Assembly (NCBI RefSeq): GCF_030161395.1
Contig: NZ_BSST01000001.1
Coordinates: 4,278,001 to 4,342,000, forward strand
Length of the DNA: 64,000 nt
Direction of reading: 5' to 3'
From: Thalassotalea insulae
Lineage (GTDB): Bacteria; Pseudomonadota; Gammaproteobacteria; Enterobacterales; Alteromonadaceae
In this document: positions 28,609-37,543 of the stretch, piece by piece
Layout: the number at the start of each line of letters is the position of its first letter
Numbering within the stretch: position 1 is the stretch's first letter
Notes under the pieces: generated by a model
Database searches by the model: none
Seen by the model: only the letters and a program-made list of their open reading frames with translations
Told to the model about the DNA's origin: nothing
Program-made: the position numbers and the translations under genes

Positions 28609-29651
28609 ATATAGACTTTAGCGATATTGAATATTTAACAGATCCGGACGAGTTGACATTAAAAGCAGATTATCAGCAATTTTTACTCTCACTCGACGTT
28701 CCGACGATCATTGATATTAATGGCAAGAATCCAGATAAATGCCGCGTTATCGTCACTTTATTACATGGCAATGAACCGTCTGGGCTGATCGCTATTCACC
28801 GTTGGCTCACTACTACCTTGCCGGAGCAGCCACCTGAAACCAACCTAAGATTTATTATCGCATCAGTAGAAGCAGCCAATGCCAGCCCTTTGCTGAGTCA
28901 CCGCTATTTAGATGGTGCGCCTGATCTCAATCGTTGCTTTGGCGCTCACTGCGATAATGAATTTTATCAACGTGCACAATTAATCGAACAAGCGATCAAA
29001 GAAGTAAACCCTGAAGCTGTAATCGATCTGCATAATACTTCCGGCTCTGGTCCGGCATTTGCGGTCTCAACATTAATTTCTGCAAAAGGGTTAACACTGG
29101 CATCATTTTTCTGCGACTCAATTATTTTATCCAACATTAAGCTCGGCGCCCTAATGGAGCAAGATTTTAACTGCCCAACGATTACCGTAGAATGTGGTGG
29201 TGCCAGCGATGAACAAGCCAACGAGGTGGCATTTTCAGGGATATCACAAATTGCCCGTTGTTCTTCGTTGGAGCATTATCACCAGAAAAAACAGGTCGAT
29301 GTCATTTATAAACCATTAAGATTAAAGCTTAAACCTCATCGCAGCCTCTCTTATAGTTGCCACAATGAGGGCTACCATGGTGTCACACTAACCTCAAAAA
29401 TAGAGCAATTTAATTATGGCAGTGCCCGGCAAGGACAAATGCTCGGTTGGCTTGATGAACATGGCTTAGATAACTTAGAGCTGATCAATGATGCCGACGA
29501 AAACGTCGTTGATCGCTATTTTAGCGTACGAGACAATCAATTAGTTTGTCGCACCAATATGCGAATTTTTATGGCAACTGCTGATAAAAAAATCGCACTC
29601 AATGATTGCTTATTTTACGTGGTAAATTTACCGGGAACGGCTCCTTTATAG
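28605..29651 (+). CDS. Succinylglutamate desuccinylase / aspartoacylase family hydrolase
   Basis: Zinc-dependent M14-type deacylase of 348 residues. Zinc ligands are visible as His54 and Glu57 in HGNEPSG and His143 in IDLHNTSG; Arg110 lies in DLNRCF; and Glu196 in TVECGG is the likely catalytic base. AstE and aspartoacylase remove acyl groups from N-acyl amino acids. No other ast genes are present, so arginine catabolism is not implied. The ATG at 28605 overlaps the ligase stop and has GGGAG upstream. A ligase and an amidase together suggest synthesis and turnover, or editing, of a glutamyl compound (inference). Confidence 0.82.
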   Translation: MNIDFSDIEYLTDPDELTLKADYQQFLLSLDVPTIIDINGKNPDKCRVIVTLLHGNEPSGLIAIHRWLTTTLPEQPPETNLRFIIASVEAANASPLLSHRYLDGAPDLNRCFGAHCDNEFYQRAQLIEQAIKEVNPEAVIDLHNTSGSGPAFAVSTLISAKGLTLASFFCDSIILSNIKLGALMEQDFNCPTITVECGGASDEQANEVAFSGISQIARCSSLEHYHQKKQVDVIYKPLRLKLKPHRSLSYSCHNEGYHGVTLTSKIEQFNYGSARQGQMLGWLDEHGLDNLELINDADENVVDRYFSVRDNQLVCRTNMRIFMATADKKIALNDCLFYVVNLPGTAPL

Positions 29652-30069
29652 GAGCCAGATTAAAGACAACTCTAAACTAGGCAAGCCTCAATATAGGCAA
29701 TTAGTACTTCGGTACTGAAATCTTGATATAATTTCTACCTGCCGTTACTAATAGCTATTGCTACCAATAATAAAACTTGCATTGTCTTGCGGTACTTACT
29801 GTTTTGCCATTTGATGGCCTGTCATCATCCTGACCCGTGCTCAACCTTAATCCTATTGTTCGATATATTCCCTGCTTTCAATTAACAGTAAATAACACGA
29901 CGATTAACTAAGATTTTCCCAAGAATAAAGGCACATAGCAAAAAAGGCAGACAAGCCCGACCGCTATATTAGCGCCCGAGACAATTGCTACCACACTAGT
30001 CTCGAAATGATTTATTGCGTAAGTTGTCAGTTTAGCCTGATACCAATCGACAGCTCGCCTATATACCCC
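29652..30069. other. Intergenic region between convergent genes
   Basis: About 420 bp between the 3' ends of the hydrolase gene and nirN, with no credible ORF. The only clear structure is a short hairpin at 29703-29716 with stem AGTAC/GTACT and a TTCG tetraloop, 50 bp after the hydrolase stop. It may be a transcript end, but no T tract follows. The rest shows no repeat or RNA gene I can support. Confidence 0.4.
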
Positions 30070-31704
30070 TTAATGACTGGTACCACGTTCATAATTAATC
30101 TTGTTAAAGACATTATATTTACCTGAAGGCTTTTTCATTGGCAGCCGCTTAAGCTCTTGCAGAGTATTGGCATCATAAACAATCAAAGCCCCCTCTTCAT
30201 CCCAAATACTGAGCAGCACGTATTGACCGTCTTTGGTAAATTCCACATGCGCCGCTGTTTTACCTGGTGCCGGCGCCAAGGTTTTTACAATTTCCAAAGT
30301 GTCTTTTTTAATAACATGCACTTTTTCCTTGTTTGGCCCGAAAAACACGTCAACCCAGGCATAAGGAGAGTTGCTGTGGCTACGCATAAAAAAGCCTGGT
30401 CCCTCGGTTTTGATCTCCTTGATCACTTGCCAGGACTCCATATCGATAACAGAAACCCTACCATCTTTGATATTTGGCGAAGCAAAAACAGTTTTACCTT
30501 GATAATCCCAGGTAATACCTGAGCCTAAATGTGGCATCCCAGCCATTTCAATGGTGGCCACTTTCTTCTTCGCATCCAAATTAATCACCTGACCATTATG
30601 GCTATCACGCGATGCACCAATCAAATGAATGTAGTCCGGGTCAAAGAAAAAATCATCAAGATAATCTTCGGTGGCGATACGACGGATAGGAAATGCACTG
30701 TTGACTTTCCACTGCTCTACTTTACCTTCACCACTGTCCTTACGATAATCGTGAGCCCAGCCTTTATAAACTTCAACGCCTCCTTTATCACTGTAGGGAA
30801 TTTCCCACACCTCTTTAACATCTTTTAGTGCAACGATAAAGCTATGACGTGGTGGTGCATTGTAAACGGCGCTAACCCGAGACGAAACGCCTTTAGCATC
30901 GGTTGTTGCCACCACCTTTATTGGTGTTAAATCTTTAGCATCTAAAATAACCACGTTGTGAGGCAAATAATTGCCTACTATGGCGTATTTACCATCGGAG
31001 GAAACGGCCATATTACGGGTATTGATACCGGCGCGCACTTCGGCAACGGTCTTCATATTGTAAATATCATATTTACTGATCCAACCATCTCGAGAGGCAA
31101 AATAAACATAGCGGCCATCCGGCGAATATTTAGGGCCGCCGTGTAAGGCAAACCGTGTTTTAAAGCGAGTAATAGCTTCAAAAGTATCGCCATTTAGCAA
31201 GGTAGCCGAATGATCCCCCAGTTCAACTACGATAAACAAATTCATTAAATCGGCATCAAATAGCGGCTTATTGCCAAGTTTACTCTGGTCAAAATGTTGT
31301 ATTTGCGTTGTCTTGATATCAGCTAATGTCCACTTAGGGGTTTCCTTTGCCGGTGTATAGATATATTCCACCAGCTTTGCCATATCTTCTTGATTTAAAA
31401 CCTTGGCAAATGCAGGCATTTGAGTGGCCATACGGCCATTTTCAATGACTTTCAATGCTTTTTTCTTTCTCAGTCGAGACAGATTTTCAGGAAATAACGC
31501 AGGTCCCATGGCTCCCATACGTGCAATGCCATGACATGACTGACAATGATCGTGATAAAGCTGCTCGGCACTTTTTTGGGTTTGTCCAGCGTTTGCCACG
31601 GCAAGACCACAAGTTAAGGTGGTAAAGGTTAATGCCGCCAGCGTCGATTTAACGCCACCCGAAAAGCCTAAAGATAAAGAATTCAGAGAAAAAGCGGTAT
31701 TCAT
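30070..31704 (-). CDS. nirN: NirN, dihydro-heme d1 dehydrogenase-like cytochrome
   Basis: Periplasmic cytochrome thought to complete heme d1 by the last oxidation step and pass it to nitrite reductase. The 544-residue protein has a long signal peptide ending ANA (about 1-39), a c-type heme site CQSCH at 54-58 with a possible Met ligand at 96, then an eight-bladed d1-binding propeller. The segments DDFFFDPDYIHLIGASRD, MPHLGSGITW and FFMRSHSNSPYAWVD fit NirN rather than NirS, as does its place at the end of the operon, but the two are homologous. The TTG extension to 31728 is rejected because ATG 31704 has GGAG at good spacing. Confidence 0.85.
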   Translation of the reverse strand: MNTAFSLNSLSLGFSGGVKSTLAALTFTTLTCGLAVANAGQTQKSAEQLYHDHCQSCHGIARMGAMGPALFPENLSRLRKKKALKVIENGRMATQMPAFAKVLNQEDMAKLVEYIYTPAKETPKWTLADIKTTQIQHFDQSKLGNKPLFDADLMNLFIVVELGDHSATLLNGDTFEAITRFKTRFALHGGPKYSPDGRYVYFASRDGWISKYDIYNMKTVAEVRAGINTRNMAVSSDGKYAIVGNYLPHNVVILDAKDLTPIKVVATTDAKGVSSRVSAVYNAPPRHSFIVALKDVKEVWEIPYSDKGGVEVYKGWAHDYRKDSGEGKVEQWKVNSAFPIRRIATEDYLDDFFFDPDYIHLIGASRDSHNGQVINLDAKKKVATIEMAGMPHLGSGITWDYQGKTVFASPNIKDGRVSVIDMESWQVIKEIKTEGPGFFMRSHSNSPYAWVDVFFGPNKEKVHVIKKDTLEIVKTLAPAPGKTAAHVEFTKDGQYVLLSIWDEEGALIVYDANTLQELKRLPMKKPSGKYNVFNKINYERGTSH

Positions 31705-31734
31705 AGTGACTCCAATTATGCCAAACAATTATTT

Positions 31735-32583
31735 CTATGCAGATCTAACGGCTAATGTATCTAACGATTGATAGTCATTAGCATCCAAAAAACCCGGGGT
31801 TTTCAGTTGTTGTCCGGTTAGCTGATTAACTACTTCACCAATGACGATCAAAGTTGGCGGTGTGATTTGATGTTTTTCCACCAATTCGACCAAGGAGCCA
31901 ATAGTGCCGCGATAGGTTTGCTGCTCAGGTTGTGTACCCTTGCGAATTAGCGCTGCCGGTGTATTTGCATCGCGGCCATGCTTAATCAACTGTTCAGCAA
32001 TTTTCGGTAAAGTATTTATCCCCATATAGAAAACCACAGTTTGACTTGGGCTCGTCAGGCTTTGCCAGGGTAAATTTAGCTGGTCATTATTCTGAATGTG
32101 ACCAGTTATAAAAGTACAGCCCTGAGCGACACCACGATGGGTTAGCGGAATACCGGCATAAGTGGTGCAACCTGATGCGGCAGTGATCCCCGGACAAATA
32201 TGACAACTCACACTATGCTGAAGTAAAAACTCAGCTTCTTCACCTCCACGACCAAAGATAAAGGGATCGCCACCTTTTAAGCGTAATACCCGCTTATTTT
32301 CTTTTGCAAAATCAACCAGACACTGATTAATTTGAGCTTGTGGCACGCAGTGTTTAGCCTGTTCTTTACCGACGTAAAATCGCTGACAGTTTTTCGGCAA
32401 CAACGTCAGAATCTCTTCACTAACCAGTCTGTCATAAACAACAACATCTGCTTGTTCAATAAAACGCATTGCGCGAAGGGTTAACAACTCAGCATCTCCT
32501 GGACCTGAGCCGACCAAGGCGACTTCCCCGGCATTAAGTTGCGATTTTCCATAATATTTGATTGCTGTCGCTGAATGAGTCAT
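31735..32583 (-). CDS. nirE: Uroporphyrinogen-III C-methyltransferase NirE (SUMT)
   Basis: Makes precorrin-2 by adding methyl groups at C2 and C7 of uroporphyrinogen III with SAM; this is the entry to siroheme and heme d1. The 282-residue protein has GSGPGD at 25-30, VVYDRLVSEEI, and LKGGDPFIFGRGGEE at 102-116. It is a stand-alone SUMT without the CysG oxidase/chelatase part, so those steps must come from another gene. Its position between nirJ and nirN marks it as the dedicated NirE copy; cobA is the other name used for the same activity. Confidence 0.92.
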   Translation of the reverse strand: MTHSATAIKYYGKSQLNAGEVALVGSGPGDAELLTLRAMRFIEQADVVVYDRLVSEEILTLLPKNCQRFYVGKEQAKHCVPQAQINQCLVDFAKENKRVLRLKGGDPFIFGRGGEEAEFLLQHSVSCHICPGITAASGCTTYAGIPLTHRGVAQGCTFITGHIQNNDQLNLPWQSLTSPSQTVVFYMGINTLPKIAEQLIKHGRDANTPAALIRKGTQPEQQTYRGTIGSLVELVEKHQITPPTLIVIGEVVNQLTGQQLKTPGFLDANDYQSLDTLAVRSA

Positions 32584-32626
32584 ATTAATACCTTTACTGT
32601 CGCCTAGTGGGACATAGTTGCTAAAA

Positions 32627-33829
32627 TTAAATTTCTATTGCCAGAATGCGCGCATTATTTGCCTGCTCGGTTAAATGACTAACGCCTATTTCATCATCAT
32701 TTAAATAACAACCAGGATCTTCAGACCATGCATCACCAGTTTGGGCAAACGCTCTGGTTCGGGTGTTACCACCACAAATAGTTAAATATCGGCATTGTGC
32801 GCAGCGCCCTTTAACCGGTCTGGGCTCTTGCCTAAACGCCAGCATTAATGGGTCTTGAGTGTTTTGCCAAACATCTGAGAATTTTTGTGTTTTGACATTC
32901 CCAATTGGGTGGTTCCACCAGTAAGTGTCCGGATGTATCGTGCCAGTATTGTCGATATTGGCGACATTCACCCCGCTGGCATTACCGCCCCAGTTAATCA
33001 AGCGTTGATGCAAGTTGGCGACTCGCTCAGGGTATTTTTCACCAAACTTTTCAGTAACCCATTTAAGTAAAAACACCCCATCGGCATCGTTATTACCAGT
33101 GACGAAATCTGTCTCTATGCCTTGTTCAATATGGGAATATGCCCTTTCAAATAATAGTGCCATAGCCTCTTTGGTCATTTTAAACATAGCGTCCTGTTCA
33201 GTATTACGCTTACCTCGACCAGAATAATTGAGATGGGACAGATAAAACTTATCTACTTGATATTCTTCCATTAAATCAAGCATTGCCGGCAGATCGTTGA
33301 AATTGTCTCTGGTCAGACAAAGACGCATACCGACTTTAATACCCGCTTCCTTACAGAGTTTGATCGCATGCATCGAGGTTTTAAAACTGCCCTTTTGCTG
33401 GCGAAATTCATCATGAAATTCTTCCAGACCATCAATACTGATGCCGACATATTGATAATCTGCCTGCTTGATCAGTTCAATGTTTGCTTCATTAATCAAG
33501 GTGCCGTTCGTTGATAAAGCGACATAAAAGCCTTGTTTCTTAGCGTATCGAGTGATATCAAAAATATCCGGACGCATTAAGGGCTCACCGCCGGATAAAA
33601 TCAACACAGGAACCTTCGCCACTTTTAGATCATCGATGGTTGCTTTAATTTGTTCAGTATTAAGCTCATCCTTAAAATCCATATCTAACGACGTCGAATA
33701 ACAATGTTTACAGCGTAAATTACAGCGGCGGATCAGGTTCCAGATCACCACAGGTCCCGGCATTTTTCGCGCTTTGTTGGGCGGCAGATCATCATGAAAG
33801 GTTTTGAGTAACTGAGATATTCTAAACAT
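32627..33829 (-). CDS. nirJ: Heme d1 biosynthesis radical SAM protein NirJ
   Basis: Radical SAM enzyme that replaces the propionate side chains of didecarboxysiroheme with oxo groups. The 400-residue protein carries the radical SAM cluster motif CNLRCKHC (Cys36, Cys40, Cys43) and the GGEP motif near 100-105. A C-terminal SPASM-like Cys set, seen in GRCAQCRYLTICGGNTR, should hold an auxiliary FeS cluster. It starts 6 bp after the nirH stop codon, inside the nir operon. Confidence 0.94.
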   Translation of the reverse strand: MFRISQLLKTFHDDLPPNKARKMPGPVVIWNLIRRCNLRCKHCYSTSLDMDFKDELNTEQIKATIDDLKVAKVPVLILSGGEPLMRPDIFDITRYAKKQGFYVALSTNGTLINEANIELIKQADYQYVGISIDGLEEFHDEFRQQKGSFKTSMHAIKLCKEAGIKVGMRLCLTRDNFNDLPAMLDLMEEYQVDKFYLSHLNYSGRGKRNTEQDAMFKMTKEAMALLFERAYSHIEQGIETDFVTGNNDADGVFLLKWVTEKFGEKYPERVANLHQRLINWGGNASGVNVANIDNTGTIHPDTYWWNHPIGNVKTQKFSDVWQNTQDPLMLAFRQEPRPVKGRCAQCRYLTICGGNTRTRAFAQTGDAWSEDPGCYLNDDEIGVSHLTEQANNARILAIEI

Positions 33830-33835
33830 AACGCA

Positions 33836-34396
33836 CTAAGCCCCTATGGTTTTTTGCTTAAGACGCAATCCGGTCTTTTTCAAAATCTTGCTACTGGTTA
33901 ACATATCATTGGATTTAACGGTAATACCTTGATTTGCATCATCACTGCTGCGTTCTACTAACACATCTTGCAACAAATCTTTGATCTGGCTTCGATATTT
34001 TTGAATTTCTGCTTTAGTTGTGCCATGAACCATAGCAAATAAGTTGTAATTCCAGTTCGGTAAATGACGCGGCCTTAAATAGCAATGGCTGACAAATGGC
34101 AAACGGCCGACCAGTTCGCCAAATTTTGACGCTTGTGCATCGTCAATATCCCATACTGTCATACCATTAAATTGATAGCCCAGCTTATAATGATTTGGCA
34201 CAGCGGCAATGCGGCGAATAATGCCTCTGTTTTTAAAGTCTTCCGTCATTACCAAGGTTTGCTCAACGGTAATACCCAGTTGCTCCGCCAGCCAATGATA
34301 TGGCTTGTCAACAATCGGCAATCCCTGTTGAGTCAACACTATGTATTGCCGCTCAAGCGCTGTTAATTCGTTAGACTGGCAAGTAGAGACCGACAT
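33836..34396 (-). CDS. nirH: Siroheme decarboxylase subunit NirH
   Basis: AsnC/Lrp-like protein, 186 residues, acting with NirG (and with NirD/NirL) to decarboxylate siroheme. It shows an N-terminal winged-helix-like region and the family pattern IIRRIAAVPNHYKLGYQ, followed by CYLRPRHLPNWNYNLFAMVHG. It resembles NirL in this window closely, so the two are paralogues. The ATG at 34396 has an excellent GGAGGAG ribosome site and overlaps the end of nirG by 26 bp. A reading from 34420 is less likely. Confidence 0.9.
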   Translation of the reverse strand: MSVSTCQSNELTALERQYIVLTQQGLPIVDKPYHWLAEQLGITVEQTLVMTEDFKNRGIIRRIAAVPNHYKLGYQFNGMTVWDIDDAQASKFGELVGRLPFVSHCYLRPRHLPNWNYNLFAMVHGTTKAEIQKYRSQIKDLLQDVLVERSSDDANQGITVKSNDMLTSSKILKKTGLRLKQKTIGA

Positions 34397-34841
34397 AAAA
34401 CTCCTCCAGTTTAGGAACATTTAATACCGTTAAGCCAGTTTTTTTCTCGATGGCATTAACTACCTGATCAATCTCCTGCTCCGATTCAGTAGCGATAACA
34501 AACCACATGTTGTAAAGATGATCACGGCGATAATTATGAGCAATTTGCTCAAAACTATTGACTTGCTCAGTAACCTGCTCAAAATCTTGCTCCGGAACAC
34601 TTAATGCGGCCAGAGTAAAAGCACCACCTAAGCAGGCCGCGTCATACATAGGGCCAAAACGTGTCAGCACTTTTTCGCTCATTAGCTTGTTTAATGCAGC
34701 GATCACTTCCTGTTCACTGGCGTCTACTTCCGTTGCTATTTGAGCAAACGGCTGTTCACATATTGGTAAGCCCCTTTGTAACAGGTTGATCAATTTACGA
34801 TCTAGCGATGACAGTTCGGCCAAAGTTGCTGTTTTATTCAT
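34371..34841 (-). CDS. nirG: Siroheme decarboxylase subunit NirG
   Basis: 156-residue AsnC/Lrp-like subunit of the siroheme decarboxylase. It has a winged-helix-like N-terminus (EQEVIAALNKLMSEKVLTRFG) and the NirD/NirG-type motif HNYRRDHLYNMWFVIATE, whose His and Arg belong to the active-site region described for NirDL. It is most similar here to NirD. An upstream GTG at 34850 is possible, but ATG 34841 has AAGGA at good spacing. Confidence 0.9.
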   Translation of the reverse strand: MNKTATLAELSSLDRKLINLLQRGLPICEQPFAQIATEVDASEQEVIAALNKLMSEKVLTRFGPMYDAACLGGAFTLAALSVPEQDFEQVTEQVNSFEQIAHNYRRDHLYNMWFVIATESEQEIDQVVNAIEKKTGLTVLNVPKLEEFYVGLYLPV

Positions 34842-34877
34842 ACTTAGCACTTTCCTTTTTTAAGGCTTATGATGTTG

Positions 34878-35432
34878 TCAGCCATAGCGAGCTCCTTGTT
34901 GCTTAAAAGCCCGGGTGCTAAATAACACATTTTTTTCGATATGACTCAAATTTAACCTTTCGGTAATTGCTTGTAACTGGGAGATAACCTTGGCCCTTTC
35001 AATGCCATGGATCATGCAAAATAGGTTATATGGCCAATCCGGTAATCGTCTTGGCCGACGATAACATAAAGACACTTCCGGACATTGCGACAGCTGTTTA
35101 GCTATGCCATCTACTGCCGTATCTGCAATATTCCAAACCACCATGGCATTAGCATTAAAGCCAAGTTTTCTATGCTTAACCACTAACCCGAAGCGGCGAA
35201 TAAGTCCTTGCTGTTGCCACAGTTTTATCTGCTCAATCACTTGTTGCTCAATAAATGGCGATTCTGCCAAACCAATTTTCCTAGCTAAGGCTAAATAAGG
35301 TCTGCTGCAAGTTGGCAGTCCTTGCTCAAGCAAGCCGCGCAGTTTTGCTTGTTGCTCTGCGTTTAATGCAGGAAAAATAGTTACCTGTGTTTTTTTCTGC
35401 TTGCTAGTCGCTAAATTTATCGATAATGACAT
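34878..35432 (-). CDS. nirL: Siroheme decarboxylase subunit NirL
   Basis: 184-residue AsnC/Lrp-like subunit. After a polar N-terminal extension of about 25 residues come the helix-turn-helix-like part (IEQQVIEQIKLWQQQGLIRRFG) and the segment CYRRPRRLPDWPYNLFCMIHG shared with NirH. It follows nirD with a 2-bp gap, so the pair is coupled; in some bacteria nirD and nirL are fused as one gene, here they are separate. NirL versus NirH naming rests on gene order. Confidence 0.88.
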   Translation of the reverse strand: MSLSINLATSKQKKTQVTIFPALNAEQQAKLRGLLEQGLPTCSRPYLALARKIGLAESPFIEQQVIEQIKLWQQQGLIRRFGLVVKHRKLGFNANAMVVWNIADTAVDGIAKQLSQCPEVSLCYRRPRRLPDWPYNLFCMIHGIERAKVISQLQAITERLNLSHIEKNVLFSTRAFKQQGARYG

Positions 35433-35434
35433 CG

Positions 35435-35953
35435 TTAGTGCCCTACCTTATTAACTGTTGCAGTACTATTGGTGCTAGCAAAATCGATAGTAAAGCCCAG
35501 ATCTATATGGTACGAAGCTTCCATCGGCAACACTAAAATTGGCAAGCCAGTCAATAACTCTATTTGCTCTAATACCCGATTAAGTGCTAACAAGTCACTG
35601 GCGGTCACGACAAACCACAAGTTGTAATCATGTTCCCGTTCATAGTTATGATTAACCTGCTCAAACTGATTAACAATGGCGGCAATTTTATCCAATTGCT
35701 GTTCAGGTACCGCCATGGCAGCAAGTGTACTGGCGCCTGCCTTTTTATGGTCAAATACCGCACCGACACGAGATAATGCCTGATACCGATGAAGCTCTTC
35801 TATTGCTTCGATCACTTGCTGTTCACTTACCGCCAGTTGCTCAGCAATTTCCACGTAAGGTTGTTCGACTAGTGGGAAACCCTTTTGATAACGATTAATG
35901 ATCCGCTGCTGTAATTCACTTAACCGCACTTCACTTAAATTTAACTCACTCAT
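35435..35953 (-). CDS. nirD: Siroheme decarboxylase subunit NirD
   Basis: 172-residue AsnC/Lrp-like subunit with the motif HNYEREHDYNLWFVVTA, closely related to NirG in this window. It probably forms a heterodimer with NirL and removes two acetate carboxyls of siroheme. The ATG at 35953 lies 2 nt after the nirF stop; a GTG at 35959 overlapping that stop is an alternative. The C-terminus carries a short polar tail (about 15 residues) beyond the conserved domain. Confidence 0.88.
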   Translation of the reverse strand: MSELNLSEVRLSELQQRIINRYQKGFPLVEQPYVEIAEQLAVSEQQVIEAIEELHRYQALSRVGAVFDHKKAGASTLAAMAVPEQQLDKIAAIVNQFEQVNHNYEREHDYNLWFVVTASDLLALNRVLEQIELLTGLPILVLPMEASYHIDLGFTIDFASTNSTATVNKVGH

Positions 35954-35955
35954 AA

Positions 35956-37197
35956 TCACAGACCTATCTGGTGAGCACGATTAGTAAAGAAAATACCGCT
36001 CGGGCTTTTAACTGGCAGGGTTTTTAATAAAGCTTGGCTATTGGTGTCGTAAATTTGTACTTCATTATTGTCACGAACTGAGATCCAAACATGTTCTCCT
36101 CTTGGGGTAAATTCCATATGCAATACCGCCGGCCCTGGCTGTAGTGTGTTTACCAAGTCAAAGGTTTCGGTATTAAATACCTGAATGGTATTGTTATCTG
36201 GAAAGGCAAAGTTAACCCAGATTTGACGGTTATCCGGCTGTGCCATAACAAATACTGGTTGGCTGTGCGCCGGAATTTCTGCAACCTGCTGCCAGGTTTT
36301 AGTGCTAACGACTAACACCTTGTGTCGCCCCACGGCCGGGACGAAAGCGTAATCACCTGCCATTGCCCATCCTTCAAGGTGTGGCATTTTATAAACTGGC
36401 AGCTTTTTATCCTCTTTACCATAATTGGGCAAAATACGCCGTGTGCCTTTTTCTGGATGCCACAAATCAAGTAACGCCATGCCATCTTCACCAAATAAGC
36501 CGGCAATATAATATCTACCGTCAGGACTGATCAGTGCGTCATAAGGAAACAAACCGATATCGGTAAATTTAGTCAGTTTCATTTCTGGCTTGGAAAAATC
36601 AGCGATCCAAGTTTCATGACTGTCAAACAGGCTGAAAACAAACTTATTACCCGGTGCATCAACCAATCCCACCACTTTAGAACGATATGGCTGTCCATCT
36701 TTAGTATGCCCTTTACTCGGCACAACCGTCGCTTGAATATCTGCAACCAACGCCAAAGTCTCACTGTTAAACACCTTAACGCCACCCGGGGTGTAATTGG
36801 AAACCGCCACCAGTTTTCCATCCTGACTAATGGCGCCACCGATACTGTTACCGGATTGAATCACCCGCTTGGCAATCTTATCTTGTAATAGATCCACTTT
36901 TGTTAAACCACCGTCACGACCAAAGACATAGGCATAACGCTGATCACGAGAAAAAACGATCGAAGCATGAGATAAATCACCTAGGCCATTCAATTCACTC
37001 AGCAAGGAATTATTGCTATGTTCGACAATTTGCACCTGGCCGCTAGCTCTTTCAATAATGACGCCGATATCGCCAGTTGAGCGCAGTGTTGTTACTTTAG
37101 TATTTTCTTTGACATCCGTGGTTTGACTACATGATGACAGTAAAGACACACTGACTAATGCTACTGCGATTATTGCTAAAGATTTATTCTTTCTCAT
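35956..37197 (-). CDS. nirF: Heme d1 biosynthesis lipoprotein NirF
   Basis: Periplasmic d1-type propeller protein that binds a late heme d1 precursor; its catalytic role is still debated. The 413-residue protein begins with a lipoprotein signal and lipobox LLSSC (Cys23), so it should be anchored to a membrane, as in Pseudomonas aeruginosa. The rest matches the cytochrome cd1 C-terminal domain without a c-type heme motif: NYTPGGVKVFNSETLALV, YKMPHLEGWAMAGDYAFVP and VLHMEFTPRGEHVWISVRD. It overlaps nirC by 14 bp. Confidence 0.93.
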   Translation of the reverse strand: MRKNKSLAIIAVALVSVSLLSSCSQTTDVKENTKVTTLRSTGDIGVIIERASGQVQIVEHSNNSLLSELNGLGDLSHASIVFSRDQRYAYVFGRDGGLTKVDLLQDKIAKRVIQSGNSIGGAISQDGKLVAVSNYTPGGVKVFNSETLALVADIQATVVPSKGHTKDGQPYRSKVVGLVDAPGNKFVFSLFDSHETWIADFSKPEMKLTKFTDIGLFPYDALISPDGRYYIAGLFGEDGMALLDLWHPEKGTRRILPNYGKEDKKLPVYKMPHLEGWAMAGDYAFVPAVGRHKVLVVSTKTWQQVAEIPAHSQPVFVMAQPDNRQIWVNFAFPDNNTIQVFNTETFDLVNTLQPGPAVLHMEFTPRGEHVWISVRDNNEVQIYDTNSQALLKTLPVKSPSGIFFTNRAHQIGL

Positions 37198-37543
37198 GGT
37201 TCATCCCTTGTAATAACAGCTTGCTGATCCACAAAGCTTCTTGTTCATTAATGATCGACTTCCACGGCGGCATTGCCGTACCTGGCCTGCCGTGGGTAAT
37301 AGTGTTTTGTAAAAGTAATAAGGGCTTATTTTTTAGCGCCTCTTTCGTTAGTGCCGGTCCTAAGCCACCTTTTAATGTCATACCATGACATGAACCGCAG
37401 TCCTGTTTCACAAGGTGAATAAGCTGCTTTTGACGCGCTTTACTGATGGAAACCTGGCTGGATTTCGCATGTAACGCCAAAGGGTAAAACGCAAGTACAG
37501 TAGCTAACGCCACGATTGAGCAAATTTTGCTTATCCCATTCAC
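37184..37543 (-). CDS. nirC: Cytochrome c55X NirC
   Basis: Small periplasmic monoheme cytochrome c, 119 residues: signal peptide ending near ALHA (residue 26), heme site CGSCH at 49-53, and a Met ligand in GTAMPPW. NirC can pass electrons to NirS and has been linked to heme d1 maturation. The start is a GTG at 37543: an in-frame stop lies just upstream, and the nearest ATG, four bases inside, is out of frame. It is the first gene of the nirCFDLGHJEN operon. Confidence 0.9.
   Translation of the reverse strand: MNGISKICSIVALATVLAFYPLALHAKSSQVSISKARQKQLIHLVKQDCGSCHGMTLKGGLGPALTKEALKNKPLLLLQNTITHGRPGTAMPPWKSIINEQEALWISKLLLQGMNHEKE

Noticed and set aside
29703..29716. TTCG-loop hairpin as a terminator
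   Set aside because: The stem is only 5 bp and no T run follows, so it is mentioned only as part of the intergenic region.
30070..31704. Reading the cytochrome as the nitrite reductase NirS
   Set aside because: The overall fold is the same, but the d1-domain segments and the position at the end of the operon after nirE fit NirN better. An alignment of the d1-site histidines would settle it.
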